From Microbulbifer sp. MKSA007 (GTDB lineage: Bacteria; Pseudomonadota; Gammaproteobacteria; Pseudomonadales; Cellvibrionaceae): a DNA stretch of 64,000 nucleotides. The notes under the pieces were generated by a model. The model did no database searches and was not told the origin of the DNA. It saw only the letters and a list, made by a program, of their open reading frames with translations. The translations under genes and the position numbers were made by a program. The stretch lies in NCBI GenBank assembly GCA_032615215.1, contig CP128433.1:1447501-1511500 (forward strand), given 5' to 3'. Below, in pieces: positions 35,242 to 44,180 of this stretch (positions within the stretch are counted from its first letter, which is position 1; each line of letters begins with the position of its first letter).

Positions 35242-35754
35242 GTGATCAAAGTTCATCTCGGTGATATCACTCGATTGCACGTCGATGTAATCGTCAATGC
35301 TGCCAACAGCCGTCTCTTGGGAGGCGGTGGTGTCGATGGGGCCATACACCGCGCAGCGGGGCCCAATCTACTGGAGGCCTGCCGCAGTCTGGGCGGTTGT
35401 CCTGTTGGTGAAGTGCGCGCCACTGGCGCTTATTCCATTCCCGTAAAACGTATCTACCACACAGTTGGGCCGGTTTGGCGCGGCGGCAGTTTGGGTGAGC
35501 CCGAGCTGCTCTCCAGCTGTTATCGACACTGCCTGGCATTGGCTCGGCGCGAAAACATGCGCTCAATCGCTTTTCCTGCGATCAGTTGCGGTATCTACGA
35601 TTATCCCCCGGAGCTGGCCGTAGAGGTGGCTGTAGAGCAGGTACAGCAATTCCAGGAGAAGGAGGGGGCACCGCAGCAGGTTGTATTCTGTTGTTTCGAA
35701 AAATCGATGGCGGATCTCTATCTATCCCAGTTGGATGCCTACGTTAGGCGCTAA
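35242..35754 (+). CDS. Macro domain protein, O-acetyl-ADP-ribose deacetylase type
   Basis: A 170-residue single macro domain, as in YmdB. It has the ADP-ribose-binding loop [20 protein letters not shown] near residue 13 with [14 protein letters not shown] following, and the second loop [12 protein letters not shown] near 112. Such proteins remove acetyl or ADP-ribose groups from metabolites and proteins in the cytosol. The gene lies between putP and the DUF962 gene, all plus-strand. Confidence 0.9.
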   Translation: MIKVHLGDITRLHVDVIVNAANSRLLGGGGVDGAIHRAAGPNLLEACRSLGGCPVGEVRATGAYSIPVKRIYHTVGPVWRGGSLGEPELLSSCYRHCLALARRENMRSIAFPAISCGIYDYPPELAVEVAVEQVQQFQEKEGAPQQVVFCCFEKSMADLYLSQLDAYVRR

Positions 35755-35861
35755 AAGCCACGCTTTGTAGGCCTCGTGGTATTTTCGGCCATTGATTGAT
35801 ATCCATGGGTTGGGGATTATTATTGCTCTGACAATAACAATATAAGAATGAGGAGATTGTC

Positions 35862-36326
35862 ATGCGCAGTGCCCAGCAGTGGTTTTCCGAGTATGGTGAG
35901 AGTCATCAGAATCCGATCAACAAATCCATTCATTGGATTGCTGTTCCCGTAATTTATGCAACTGTGGCCGGACTTTTGTGGGCAGTTCCGCAGCCGGACT
36001 TTATGGCGACAATTCCCTGGCTGAACTGGGCTGTCGTGGTGACAATCCCGATTCTTCTGTTTTATTTCGCGATGTCGTTTCCCATTGCCCTGGGAATGAC
36101 GGGATTAACTGTTCTGTGTTTGTGGGCTTGGTCGGTATTGGAGCGGCTGGGGGTGCCTATCTGGCAGACGGCACTGGCCCTATTTGTGATCATGTGGGTG
36201 TTCCAATTTATTGGCCACCATATCGAAGGCAAGAAACCCTCTTTCTTTAAGGACTTACAATTCCTGTTGATCGGCCCCGCCTGGGTGATTGGTTTTATTT
36301 ACCGGAAACTGGGCATTCAATACTGA
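35862..36326 (+). CDS. Mpo1/YGL010w-like membrane protein (DUF962)
   Basis: A 154-residue protein with four transmembrane segments. The DUF962 hallmarks are here: an early HxxNP...H region (GESHQNPINKSIHWIAVPV) and a late QFIGHHIEGKKPSFF. Yeast Mpo1 is an Fe(II)-dependent alpha-dioxygenase acting on 2-hydroxy fatty acids and uses these His residues; whether the bacterial protein does so is unproven. AGGAGA lies before the ATG. It is convergent with the Lrp-type regulator. Confidence 0.85.
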   Translation: MRSAQQWFSEYGESHQNPINKSIHWIAVPVIYATVAGLLWAVPQPDFMATIPWLNWAVVVTIPILLFYFAMSFPIALGMTGLTVLCLWAWSVLERLGVPIWQTALALFVIMWVFQFIGHHIEGKKPSFFKDLQFLLIGPAWVIGFIYRKLGIQY

Positions 36327-36341
36327 TTGCCGGTTTATGCA

Positions 36342-36365
36342 GATGAGTGGCTGCGGCCACTCATC
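36342..36365. terminator. Symmetrical hairpin between convergent genes
   Basis: GATGAGTGG and CCACTCATC form a 9-bp perfect stem with a CTGCGG loop between the DUF962 gene and the Lrp gene. It is likely a bidirectional terminator, though no U-run is present. Confidence 0.5.
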
Positions 36366-36376
36366 GATCAATCCCG

Positions 36377-36895
36377 CTACCGGTTGTAGTGGACCGGTAC
36401 TTCCAGTGTCTCTTTAACTTCTTCCATCACCACATAGCTGGTGCACTCCTGCACTTCCGGCAGTGTCAAAAGCGTTTCGCCGTAGAACTTGCGGTAGGCA
36501 CTCATATCCGCCACCCGGGCTTTGATCAAGTAATCGAAATTCCCGGATACCAGGTAACACTCCTGCACTTCAGGCAGGGCGGCCACGGCGTTGCGAAATT
36601 CCTCAAAGGCATCCTGTGCGGATCGATTCAGTCTGATCTGCACAAAAACGACCAGGGCAGCATCGAGGTACTCCGGGTTGATCAGGGCGGTGTAGCCCTG
36701 AATGACGTTGTCACTTTCCAGGCGTTTGACCCGTTCGACGCAGGGGGTCGCGGTCAGACCTACCTGCCGGGCCAGCTCTGCATAGCTGGTTCGTCCATTC
36801 TTTTGTAGAACACGCAATATGTTCCGGTCGATAGTGCTTAGCTCTCCCGCACGTTTGCGCATAACTGCTGACTCCGAATTGGTCGACATGGTCAA
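36377..36895 (-). CDS. Lrp/AsnC-family transcriptional regulator
   Basis: A 172-residue regulator: a winged helix-turn-helix (about 19-75; ILRVLQKNGRTSYAELARQV then TPCVERVKRLE) and a RAM ligand-binding domain (about 85-160) with the VQECYLVSGNFDYLIKARV signature. The N-terminus is longer than most Lrp; the initial Met at 36,895 lacks a strong binding site, so a start at MRKRAGELSTIDRN is also possible. It is divergent from alanine dehydrogenase, and the dyad at 36,921 lies between, so it very likely controls ald in response to alanine or another amino acid. Confidence 0.9.
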   Translation of the reverse strand: MTMSTNSESAVMRKRAGELSTIDRNILRVLQKNGRTSYAELARQVGLTATPCVERVKRLESDNVIQGYTALINPEYLDAALVVFVQIRLNRSAQDAFEEFRNAVAALPEVQECYLVSGNFDYLIKARVADMSAYRKFYGETLLTLPEVQECTSYVVMEEVKETLEVPVHYNR

Positions 36896-36920
36896 AAAGT
36901 AGACTTGCCGACTGGTTGTG

Positions 36921-36935
36921 TAGTGGATTCCACTA
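36921..36935. promoter_or_regulatory. Dyad operator candidate for the Lrp-type regulator
   Basis: TAGTGGATTCCACTA is a 15-bp inverted repeat in the 162-bp gap between the regulator and ald. Its TAG...CTA ends and central ATT fit the general Lrp box pattern. Binding is inferred, not shown. Confidence 0.5.
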
Positions 36936-37057
36936 GTTTTATCAAAAATCTACTAAATATCCACTTCTTATCTGTTCTTATACTGGGGAAAACATAGAAA
37001 TTAGGTACTCCTATTTGATTAAGGCAGTACCGAGCGCACAGAGCGAGGAGAAGGAAA

Positions 37058-38203
37058 ATGTTGATTGGCGTCCCTAAAGAGATTAAGAACCACGAGTATC
37101 GTATTGGCCTGACGCCGTCGAGTGTTCGCGAACTGGTTGGCCACGGCCACGAAGTGATTGTACAGAAGGATGGTGGTGCCGCTATTGGTTTCCCCGACGA
37201 GATGTACGTTCAAGCCGGCGCCAAGATTATCGATACTCCGGAAGAGATTTTTGCCACTGCCGATATGATCGTCAAGGTAAAAGAGCCCCAGCCCCACGAG
37301 TGCGAAATGCTGCGCCCTGGGCAGGTTCTGTACACCTATCTGCACCTGGCTCCAGACCCCAAACAAACTGAGCTGCTGGTGAAATCTGGCGCTACCTGCA
37401 TCGCTTATGAAACTGTAACCGACCGCTTCGGTGGCCTGCCCCTGCTGGCGCCTATGTCTGAAGTTGCCGGTCGTATGTCTGTACAGTGTGGTGCCCACCA
37501 CCTGGAAAAAGCCCAGGGTGGTCTCGGCGTACTGCTCGGCGGTGTTCCCGGTGTAGCTCCCGCTAAAGTCCTGATTATCGGTGGCGGTGTTGTTGGTACT
37601 AACGCAGCGAAGATGGCCCTGGGTATGGGTGCTGACGTTACTATCCTCGACCGTTCCCTGCCGCGTCTGCGTCAGTTGGACGATATTTTCGGTGGTGCGG
37701 TTCGCACTGAGTACTCCACCAACGATGCTATTGAAAAGCACGCACTGGAAGCTGACCTGGTTGTTGGTGCGGTTCTGATTCCTGGCGCGGCAGCCCCCAA
37801 ACTGCTGACTCGCGACATTATCAGCCGTATGAAGAAAGGCGCAGTTGTAGCTGACGTTGCTATTGACCAGGGCGGTTGTTTCGAGACTTCCAAGGCGACT
37901 ACTCACCAAGAGCCTACTTACGTAGTTGATGGTGTGGTTCACTACTGTGTTGCCAATATGCCCGGCGGTGTAGCTCGCACCTCTACTATGGCCCTGAACA
38001 ATGCCACCCTGCCTTACGCGGTAGCCCTGGCAAACAAAGGCGCCAAGCAGGCATTGTTGGACGATTCCAACCTGCTGGAAGGCTTGAATGTTCACGCTGG
38101 CATGGTGACCTACCAAGCCGTAGCCGACGTACTGGGTTACGAGTTTGTAGATCCCAAATTGGCTCTGCAAAAACAAGCCGTAGCGGAAGACGCTGTAGCT
38201 TAA
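37058..38203 (+). CDS. ald: Alanine dehydrogenase
   Basis: A 381-residue NAD-dependent enzyme that deaminates L-alanine to pyruvate. The N-terminal MLIGVPKEIKNHEYRIGLTP start, the GGLPLLAPMSEVAGRMSVQ segment, the Rossmann loop IIGGGVVGTNAAKMALGMGA (about 172) and the C-terminal NMPGGVARTSTMALNNATLPY block are all typical. It is about ten residues longer than most because of an Ala/Lys-rich end. Codon use is strongly biased (GGT, CTG, GAC), suggesting high expression. Divergent from the Lrp-type regulator. Confidence 0.96.
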   Translation: MLIGVPKEIKNHEYRIGLTPSSVRELVGHGHEVIVQKDGGAAIGFPDEMYVQAGAKIIDTPEEIFATADMIVKVKEPQPHECEMLRPGQVLYTYLHLAPDPKQTELLVKSGATCIAYETVTDRFGGLPLLAPMSEVAGRMSVQCGAHHLEKAQGGLGVLLGGVPGVAPAKVLIIGGGVVGTNAAKMALGMGADVTILDRSLPRLRQLDDIFGGAVRTEYSTNDAIEKHALEADLVVGAVLIPGAAAPKLLTRDIISRMKKGAVVADVAIDQGGCFETSKATTHQEPTYVVDGVVHYCVANMPGGVARTSTMALNNATLPYAVALANKGAKQALLDDSNLLEGLNVHAGMVTYQAVADVLGYEFVDPKLALQKQAVAEDAVA

Positions 38204-38334
38204 TTGCCCCCGGTGGCCGCCTGCGGGCGGCCGCATTGTAAATAAGCGGTAACGCGCTTGTTGTTGGGTAGTTTCCCCCGGAGCGCTCTTTGCGTTCCTC
38301 TCTGTGAGACCTGGTGGCATAGCCACTAATTGAT

Positions 38335-38360
38335 AGCCGCGTATTTACGCGGCTTTTTTA
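38335..38360 (+). terminator. Rho-independent terminator downstream of ald
   Basis: AGCCGCGTATTTACGCGGCT hairpin followed by TTTTTT, 130 bases past ald. A second GC-rich hairpin lies at about 38,212-38,230. Confidence 0.75.
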
Positions 38361-38495
38361 TGCGCGTTATTTATGCTTTAGAAAAAGCTGGATGTGTTGT
38401 TTAAGGAAAAACTGGGGAAGCGGAGAAGGAAAAACAGAAAGGGTGCTGAGGGACTTCCTTGTCGCCTCACGAGGGAGAGGGGTTTAGGGCTAGGG

Positions 38496-39850
38496 TTAAA
38501 TAACCCAGATCTCTACCCGGCGATTTTTTATCTTTGAGCTGGAGCTGTTGGAGGCTATAGGCAGATAGGCACCAAAGCCCTGAACCGGTGCTGTATTAAT
38601 CTGGTGATCCCTGAGTGCGGAGCGAACGGTAACTGCGCGTAGTTTTGATAAAACGATTGAACGCCCCTCACTGACTTTCTCATCGCCAAACCCGATCAAT
38701 AGCAGTCGCTTGTGGCTGTTCTCAGGCTTTTGCATAAAGCGGACAAGTCGCTGTATATCCTGTTTTGCCTTGTTATCTAAAGAGGCGCTGCCTTCAGAGA
38801 AACGGAAGTTAATGCTCAGGCGCTCTGCATTTTCCGTTAATTTCAGGTATTCACTGGGCCCATCCCGGTTGGCTTCAGGTTTTACACCGATTGGCGTCTG
38901 CGCGACAAACCCAGTGGCCTTTACCAGCTCCTGCCCCTGTTCACTCTGTACAAAGTGCAGGAACTCTTCGGCGACGGGTTTTAAACCGTAAGCAGCGGTA
39001 TAGAGAAATAGACGGCGGGAGAGGGGGTAGTCTTCAGTTGCAATTGTCAGATGCTCTGGAGCTTGCGGTTGGGTGTTCTGGTCAGATACCGATACGGCCT
39101 TGGCTCGTCGAATAGATGCCAAGCCGACAAACCCAATACTGTTGGGGTTTGCCGAAACGCGGTCCGACAATTGATCATTTGATTCGAAGCGTTTTGCATT
39201 GGCAATAAGGGAGTGCTGTTTTCCAAGCACCAAGCTTTTAAACGTATCCCAGGTGCCGGACTGATTATCTCTCGCCAGAACTTTGATACGACCTTTCCGC
39301 CCGCCCACTTCAGACCAGTCGGTAATTTTCCCGGAAAATATTGCTGCTATTTGTTGCAGGGTTAATTGAGTAATGGGGTTTTGAGGGTGAACAATAATGG
39401 CGAGTCCATCGATGGCAATGACATGTTCTGCACCTTGACCGCGCATATCTCCAAAGCGACTCAGCGCTGCATGCTCAGCATCTTTTATTGGTCGCGAAGC
39501 CATGGCGATATTGGCCTGGGACCGTTCAAGGCCTTTAAATCCAGTGCTTGAACCGTGTGCCGCAATATCGACATAAATTTTATTGCTGCCCAGATCCCCC
39601 TGTACTCGAACCTCATTTTCTTTCTCTAGAGGAATAACCTCCAGATTACTGCCACCTCGGGATTCCAGGTAATTACTCACCAGGTTGGGTGCCAGCTTTG
39701 CACCGATAGTATTGGAGCCGTGTAGAGTAAAAAGCAGGCCCGTTGTATCGGGAGGGAAACGGGTTTGGGCTGTAGAAGTTGCAGCAGCCAGTGCCCCCCA
39801 ATAAGAAGTAAGGTAAGGGTTTGCTTTAGCCGGCTTAAGAATACGCTCAT
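38496..39850 (-). CDS. PstS-like phosphate-binding domain fused to OmpA domain, with apparent N-terminal frameshift
   Basis: A periplasmic two-domain protein: residues about 45 to 330 form a PstS-like phosphate-binding fold (GSNTIGAKLAP, SDRVSANPNSIGFVG), and the last 120 residues an OmpA-type peptidoglycan-binding domain (FRFSEGSASLDNKAKQDIQR ... KNRRVEIWV). The unbroken frame from 39,908 has no signal peptide. In the other frame the ATG at 39,850 gives MSVFLSRLKQTLTLLLIGG, an excellent signal peptide. A run of six G (39,794-39,799) must be seven to join it to ALAAATSTAQ. So one base seems missing. The protein may scavenge phosphate at the cell wall or sense it. Confidence 0.8.
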
Positions 39851-40097
39851 AGTAATTCGACCGTAAGGTGGTAAAACGAGGGCGCAAAATATGACTTAAT
39901 TGTGACAAATTGATGAAATATTGATTGCTGAATTGTGCAAATGTCTCATCGCAAGAGATAGGTAACTTTACTGGGGGTTATTTGAACAATTGAAGTATGG
40001 GTAGTTAAGCTTTCGTAAAAGCTTAAAAAGCAATACGTCGGGTAAGTACTCAGGTGCTCCTGTGGATATGCAGCAGAGCCTCGTAAAGTCCGATAAT

Positions 40098-40814
40098 TTA
40101 AAACGCGGGAAATAACCGGCTAATTAGCACTGGCAGTGCAGTTTCTACCCGTAAAATACGTGGCCCCAGGTGAACGGATTGAAAACCTGCTTCCTGGAGT
40201 TTCTCGACTTCATAACTGATAAAGCCGCCTTCAGGGCCAATGGCTAAAGTGGTCGGTTGCTTTATGTCCACAGGGCAAGCCGTTCCCCCTACTGGATGAG
40301 CCACCAGTTTACGGGAGTCACTGGAAAGGGAAGGGAGTTCGTCTTCGACAAACGGTTTAAAGCGTTTGCGCAACAGAATTTCCGGCATTTGCGTATCGAC
40401 AGCCTGCTCGAGTCCGAGCAGGCATTGCTCAAAGAGTTTGTCTTCCTGCAACCAAGGGGTTTGCCAGTAAGACTTTTCGACCCGGTAACTATTGATCAGA
40501 ACCAGTTTTTTGACCCCGAGCGCAGTCAGGTGCTGGATAACCCGCTTGAGCATTTTGGGGCGAGGCAGGGCCAAAATAAGTGTGAGAGGTAATGGCTGGG
40601 GCGGATCGGTTGCGAATGCCACTTCAAGCTCAACGCACTTCTCGTCGAGCGTAACAATCTCGCCACTACCTATTTGCCCGTCGAGCAGCCCGACACGAAG
40701 TTGTTGTCCCGGTGCTGCTCTGTGAACCTTAGTGATGTGCTCCAATTGGCGTCCACTAAGGCGGACGCGATTGGGACTAATAAAGTCGTACTTTTGTAAA
40801 ACAATCAGGTTCAA
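40098..40814 (-). CDS. rsmE: 16S rRNA m3U1498 methyltransferase
   Basis: A 238-residue SPOUT methyltransferase that methylates U1498 of 16S rRNA. It has an N-terminal PUA-like domain (FISPNRVRLSGRQLEHITKVHR) and a C-terminal knot with LAIGPEGGFISYEVEKLQ and LGPRILRVETA, both family signatures. Length is normal. No gshB lies next to it, unlike in some gammaproteobacteria. It lies 54 bases downstream of the QueD-like gene, in the same orientation. Confidence 0.95.
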   Translation of the reverse strand: MNLIVLQKYDFISPNRVRLSGRQLEHITKVHRAAPGQQLRVGLLDGQIGSGEIVTLDEKCVELEVAFATDPPQPLPLTLILALPRPKMLKRVIQHLTALGVKKLVLINSYRVEKSYWQTPWLQEDKLFEQCLLGLEQAVDTQMPEILLRKRFKPFVEDELPSLSSDSRKLVAHPVGGTACPVDIKQPTTLAIGPEGGFISYEVEKLQEAGFQSVHLGPRILRVETALPVLISRLFPAF

Positions 40815-40868
40815 AGTCGGGCGCCTTGGTACTTCAATTTATAATGGTGTCGATGCTATGGGGCTGGA

Positions 40869-41729
40869 TTAGCTGGTTTGAGCTGAAGCAATCGCGCCTT
40901 TGCCAATACCTTCGTAGGCTCTTACGGTAATCGCTTTCCCCGGTTCTCTTGCCGCCAGGGTGTTGGCGATATATTGGGCCAACTGCTCCACCGTGGTATC
41001 ACAGTCAAGAATTTCACAAACTTTGGCAGGGATGGACAGGGTGAAGTTTCCCTGTTGCGCACTGTAAGCAAAGTTATGGATTTCCTCACCGCGATCATCG
41101 GCAGTTGTTGAAACCAGATCCTCGCGAGTGCCCAGGTAGATATCTTCCCAGCACCCAGCCCAGTACTTTTCCAGCTCTGTATCGCGTTGGCCACCCGTCA
41201 TGACCTGAATGCGTGAACGGTGTCCATGGGCGATACGTTGGCAGTTACCAAGGTGTTTTTTCAGGCCATGGCTGTAGTGGTAGAAGGCATCTTCAATCAC
41301 TTCACAGTGGAAGCTGAGCTTGAGCTTCTCCACGCTGTCGGGGAAGTGGCTGGCCAGCTGCTGGACACACCAGACGGCGACGCTCTCAGGGGTAATTACC
41401 TCGGCGTCCACTAAGGCAAAAGCTTGTTCCGGACCTGACACTTTAATAGATGCCCCGTTTTCCAATAGCCAGGTCAGGTTAACCTGGTCTCCACTGTGCT
41501 CCAGGGTCAGTTGGGGTGAGCGGGTAGGTACCAGGAGGCGGTGGTCGACTTGATCATCCAGCCAGTGCCTTAGGGTCTTTTTCACTATGCCAAAGTCGCA
41601 AACCATCCCCTGTTCATCCAAGGCGCCATCGAGGGCTGCGTTTGCCAGCCAGGTCTCGCCTACGATGCCTCGTTTTGAGTCGAGGTAGCTGAAGTCAACG
41701 TTGGTTAAATTATCGACAAACAAGTGCAT
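40869..41729 (-). CDS. 6-carboxytetrahydropterin synthase-like protein, two-domain
   Basis: A 286-residue protein of the 6-pyruvoyl-tetrahydropterin synthase/QueD superfamily with two domain copies. The first half has DFGIVKKTLRHWLDDQVDHRLL, the second has LGNCQRIAHGHRSRIQV with the His pair that binds zinc. QueD makes the precursor of queuosine; two-domain members such as this one may do a related pterin or 7-deazaguanine step, and the substrate is uncertain. It is on the minus strand, divergent from ffs, with rsmE behind it. Confidence 0.85.
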   Translation of the reverse strand: MHLFVDNLTNVDFSYLDSKRGIVGETWLANAALDGALDEQGMVCDFGIVKKTLRHWLDDQVDHRLLVPTRSPQLTLEHSGDQVNLTWLLENGASIKVSGPEQAFALVDAEVITPESVAVWCVQQLASHFPDSVEKLKLSFHCEVIEDAFYHYSHGLKKHLGNCQRIAHGHRSRIQVMTGGQRDTELEKYWAGCWEDIYLGTREDLVSTTADDRGEEIHNFAYSAQQGNFTLSIPAKVCEILDCDTTVEQLAQYIANTLAAREPGKAITVRAYEGIGKGAIASAQTS

Positions 41730-41810
41730 GAGTAACTCTTTGCAGGGGGTGAGATAGTAGTCGTTTATTATAACCTGTTAATAGGGCTGGATCTTATTCG
41801 TTTATGCCTC

Positions 41811-41816
41811 TATAAT
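41811..41816 (+). promoter_or_regulatory. -10 promoter element for ffs
   Basis: A perfect TATAAT box about 40 bases before the predicted 5' end of mature 4.5S RNA. The initial transcript would have a short leader containing a CTTCGG/CCGAAG hairpin, which is removed in processing. Confidence 0.55.
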
Positions 41817-41853
41817 CGCGCCCTCTTCGGATGCACTGACACCGAAGATCGTT

Positions 41854-41968
41854 GTGGCGGCCCTCCCGGTCCCCTCGCAATGAGCAGCTGTGAACTCCGC
41901 CAGGCCCGGAAGGGAGCAACGGTAGCAGTGGTATCATGTGCCGAGGGTGTTGCTGGTTGGGCTGCCTC
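41854..41968 (+). ncRNA. ffs: 4.5S RNA (bacterial signal recognition particle RNA)
   Basis: About 115 nt with the conserved SRP apical hairpin: the 5' side CCAGGCCCGGAAGGGAGCA (GGAA tetraloop and symmetric loop) and the GCAGTGG...GTGCCGAGGG return strand. The closing stem pairs GGCGGCCC at 41,856 with GGGCTGCC at 41,959. It binds Ffh to target membrane proteins. The ends are judged from the stem and may be a few bases off. Confidence 0.9.
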
Positions 41969-42211
41969 CAATCTCTCCCTTCTTTGTTTCAAAAATCATC
42001 CCCTGAAATTCCCCGTTGAGAGTGTTTTGCTCGACCGTATCCTGGGTTTTTGCTCTTTTCCTCACCAAATTTTTTCTCGCAAAGACGATATAAAAGGGGA
42101 TTTTGTGTCGATCTGGCTCGATCTTCGGCCTCGTCGTCGCTGATTGTGTGGGGCTTATGCTATAAACGGCGTCAACTATAAGCAGATCTAAAAATGATTC
42201 TTGAGGAGAAA

Positions 42212-44071
42212 ATGAAAAAAGTTGCTCTCTCGATAGCGGTTGCCGTTGCACTGTCTGCCTGTGACAGTGGGCAGCAAGCGGTAAAACCGGTTGGTGTAGC
42301 CCAGGCGACTGCGGAAAGCCCAGCTGATAATTCCCAGCTGACAGTCAAAGATGCGCAAGCTTTCTTAAAAGATGCCCAGGCTCGCATGGAAAAAATGGGA
42401 CAAGAGGCAAGCCATGCCGCTTGGCTTGCTTCTACCTATATCAATATTGATTCCCAATACGTAGAAGCTTTGGCTTCAGAGCGATACACCACCCTGGCCG
42501 TGGAGCTGGCTTCAGAGGCCGCCAAATTTAACGACTTGGACCTGGACCCGGATACCCGTCGCCAGTTGACCATGTTGAAGCAGGGGTTGGTTTTCCCCGC
42601 GCCGAAAGATCCGGCATTAACTTCTGAGCTGGCGCAAATTGGCTCAAAAATGCAGGGCATGTACGGTGCCGGTAAATACTGCCGCGAAGATGCTGGTGAA
42701 GAAAAGTGCTACACCCTGACCGAGATGGGGCAGGTGATGGCGACCAATCGCGATCCTGAATTGCTCAAGGATCTGTGGGTTGGTTGGCGTAAAGTTTCTC
42801 CTCCCATGAAGCCTCTGTATGAGCGCCAGGTGGAGATTGGTAATGCGGGCACCAAAGAGCTGGGTTATGACAACCTGAGTGTATTCTGGCGTTCCAAATA
42901 CGATATGGCTCCGGATGCCTTTGCTGCGGATATGGATACCCAGTGGGGCAAAGTGAAGCCGTTGTACGAAGCTTTGCACTGCCATGTTCGCGCCAAGTTG
43001 AATGAGCATTACGGCGATGACGTAGTGCCGGCTCAGGGTAAAATCCCTGCACACTTGCTGGGTAATATGTGGGCCCAGGAGTGGGGTAACGTCTACGACA
43101 TCGTAAAAGACGACGACATGCAGGCGCCCTATGATCTGACTCAGCTGGTGGTTGATTCCGGCATGAGTGAAAAAGACATGGTTAAAGTGGGGGAGAAGTT
43201 CTTCACCTCCCTGGGCTTTAAGCCTCTACCGGAAACTTTCTGGGAGCGCTCCCAGTTCACCCAGCCACGCGATCGCGATGTGGTTTGTCATGCCAGCGCC
43301 TGGAATATGGACGGGCAGGACGATCTCCGCATCAAGATGTGTATCAATAAAACGGGTGAAGACCTGGTTACCATCCACCACGAGTTGGGCCACAACTTCT
43401 ACCAGCGCATCTATAAAGATCAGCCTTTCCTCTATAAAAATGGCGCTAACGACGGTTTCCACGAAGCTGTTGGCGACACCATCGCGCTTTCCATCACGCC
43501 GAAGTACCTCAAGGAAATCGGTTTGATGAATGAGGTGCCGGATGAGAGTAAAGATATCGGTTACCTGATGCAGCAGGCGCTGGATAAGATTGCCTTCCTG
43601 CCATTTGGTCTGCTCGTTGATAAGTGGCGCTGGCAAGTATTCAACGGTGAGGTGAAGCCGGAAGACTACAACAAGGCCTGGTGGAAACTGCGTGAAGATT
43701 ACCAGGGCATTGCCGCTCCGGTAGAGCGCTCCGAAGAGAACTTCGATCCGGGTGCCAAGTACCATATCCCCGGTAATACGCCTTACGCTCGCTACTTCCT
43801 GGCGCGTATCCAGCAGTTCCAATTCCACCGCGCGCTGTGTGAAGCCGCTGGTGAAACCGGACCGCTGCACCGCTGCTCCATCTACCAGAACGATGAGGCT
43901 GGTAAGAAGCTGCGCGCTATGTTGGCAATGGGTGCAAGCAAGCCCTGGCCGGATGCTATGGAAGCGCTCACCGGTCAGCGCGACCTGGATGCTTCCGCCA
44001 TTATCGATTACTTCCAGCCGCTGATGGCGTACCTGGAAGAGCAGAACCAAGGGCGTCAGTGCGGTTGGTAA
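42212..44071 (+). CDS. M2-family metallopeptidase (ACE-like peptidyl-dipeptidase) lipoprotein
   Basis: A 619-residue zinc peptidase of the angiotensin-converting-enzyme family, removing dipeptides from C-termini. The zinc site HHELGHNFYQRIY (HExxH) lies near 391 and the downstream glutamate in GANDGFHEAVGD near 413. The N-terminus has a lipoprotein signal with lipobox ALSAC, so it is probably attached to a membrane in the periplasm. I chose ATG 42,212 because TTGAGGAGAA stands just before it; an earlier ATG at 42,194 lacks a site. The gene is monocistronic and ends at a shared terminator. Confidence 0.92.
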   Translation: MKKVALSIAVAVALSACDSGQQAVKPVGVAQATAESPADNSQLTVKDAQAFLKDAQARMEKMGQEASHAAWLASTYINIDSQYVEALASERYTTLAVELASEAAKFNDLDLDPDTRRQLTMLKQGLVFPAPKDPALTSELAQIGSKMQGMYGAGKYCREDAGEEKCYTLTEMGQVMATNRDPELLKDLWVGWRKVSPPMKPLYERQVEIGNAGTKELGYDNLSVFWRSKYDMAPDAFAADMDTQWGKVKPLYEALHCHVRAKLNEHYGDDVVPAQGKIPAHLLGNMWAQEWGNVYDIVKDDDMQAPYDLTQLVVDSGMSEKDMVKVGEKFFTSLGFKPLPETFWERSQFTQPRDRDVVCHASAWNMDGQDDLRIKMCINKTGEDLVTIHHELGHNFYQRIYKDQPFLYKNGANDGFHEAVGDTIALSITPKYLKEIGLMNEVPDESKDIGYLMQQALDKIAFLPFGLLVDKWRWQVFNGEVKPEDYNKAWWKLREDYQGIAAPVERSEENFDPGAKYHIPGNTPYARYFLARIQQFQFHRALCEAAGETGPLHRCSIYQNDEAGKKLRAMLAMGASKPWPDAMEALTGQRDLDASAIIDYFQPLMAYLEEQNQGRQCGW

Positions 44072-44097
44072 TCTGAGTTTTTAGTTTGTCGGTATTA

Positions 44098-44123
44098 GAA
44101 AAAGGGGCTTAGCCCCTTTTTCT
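44098..44123. terminator. Bidirectional terminator
   Basis: AAAAAGGGGCTTAGCCCCTTTTT lies between the convergent M2-peptidase and DUF1116 genes: a stem of AAAAAGGGGC/GCCCCTTTTT with U-tracts for both directions. Confidence 0.8.
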
Positions 44124-44180
44124 GTTTTATGCTCACGTGAATTAGAACTCTTGAATATTATTAGTTGTGAGGCTCAGTTA

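Noticed and set aside
37019..38326. 435-residue minus-strand open frame
   Set aside because: It is the antisense of ald, a strongly codon-biased gene; its composition is repetitive and has no family features.
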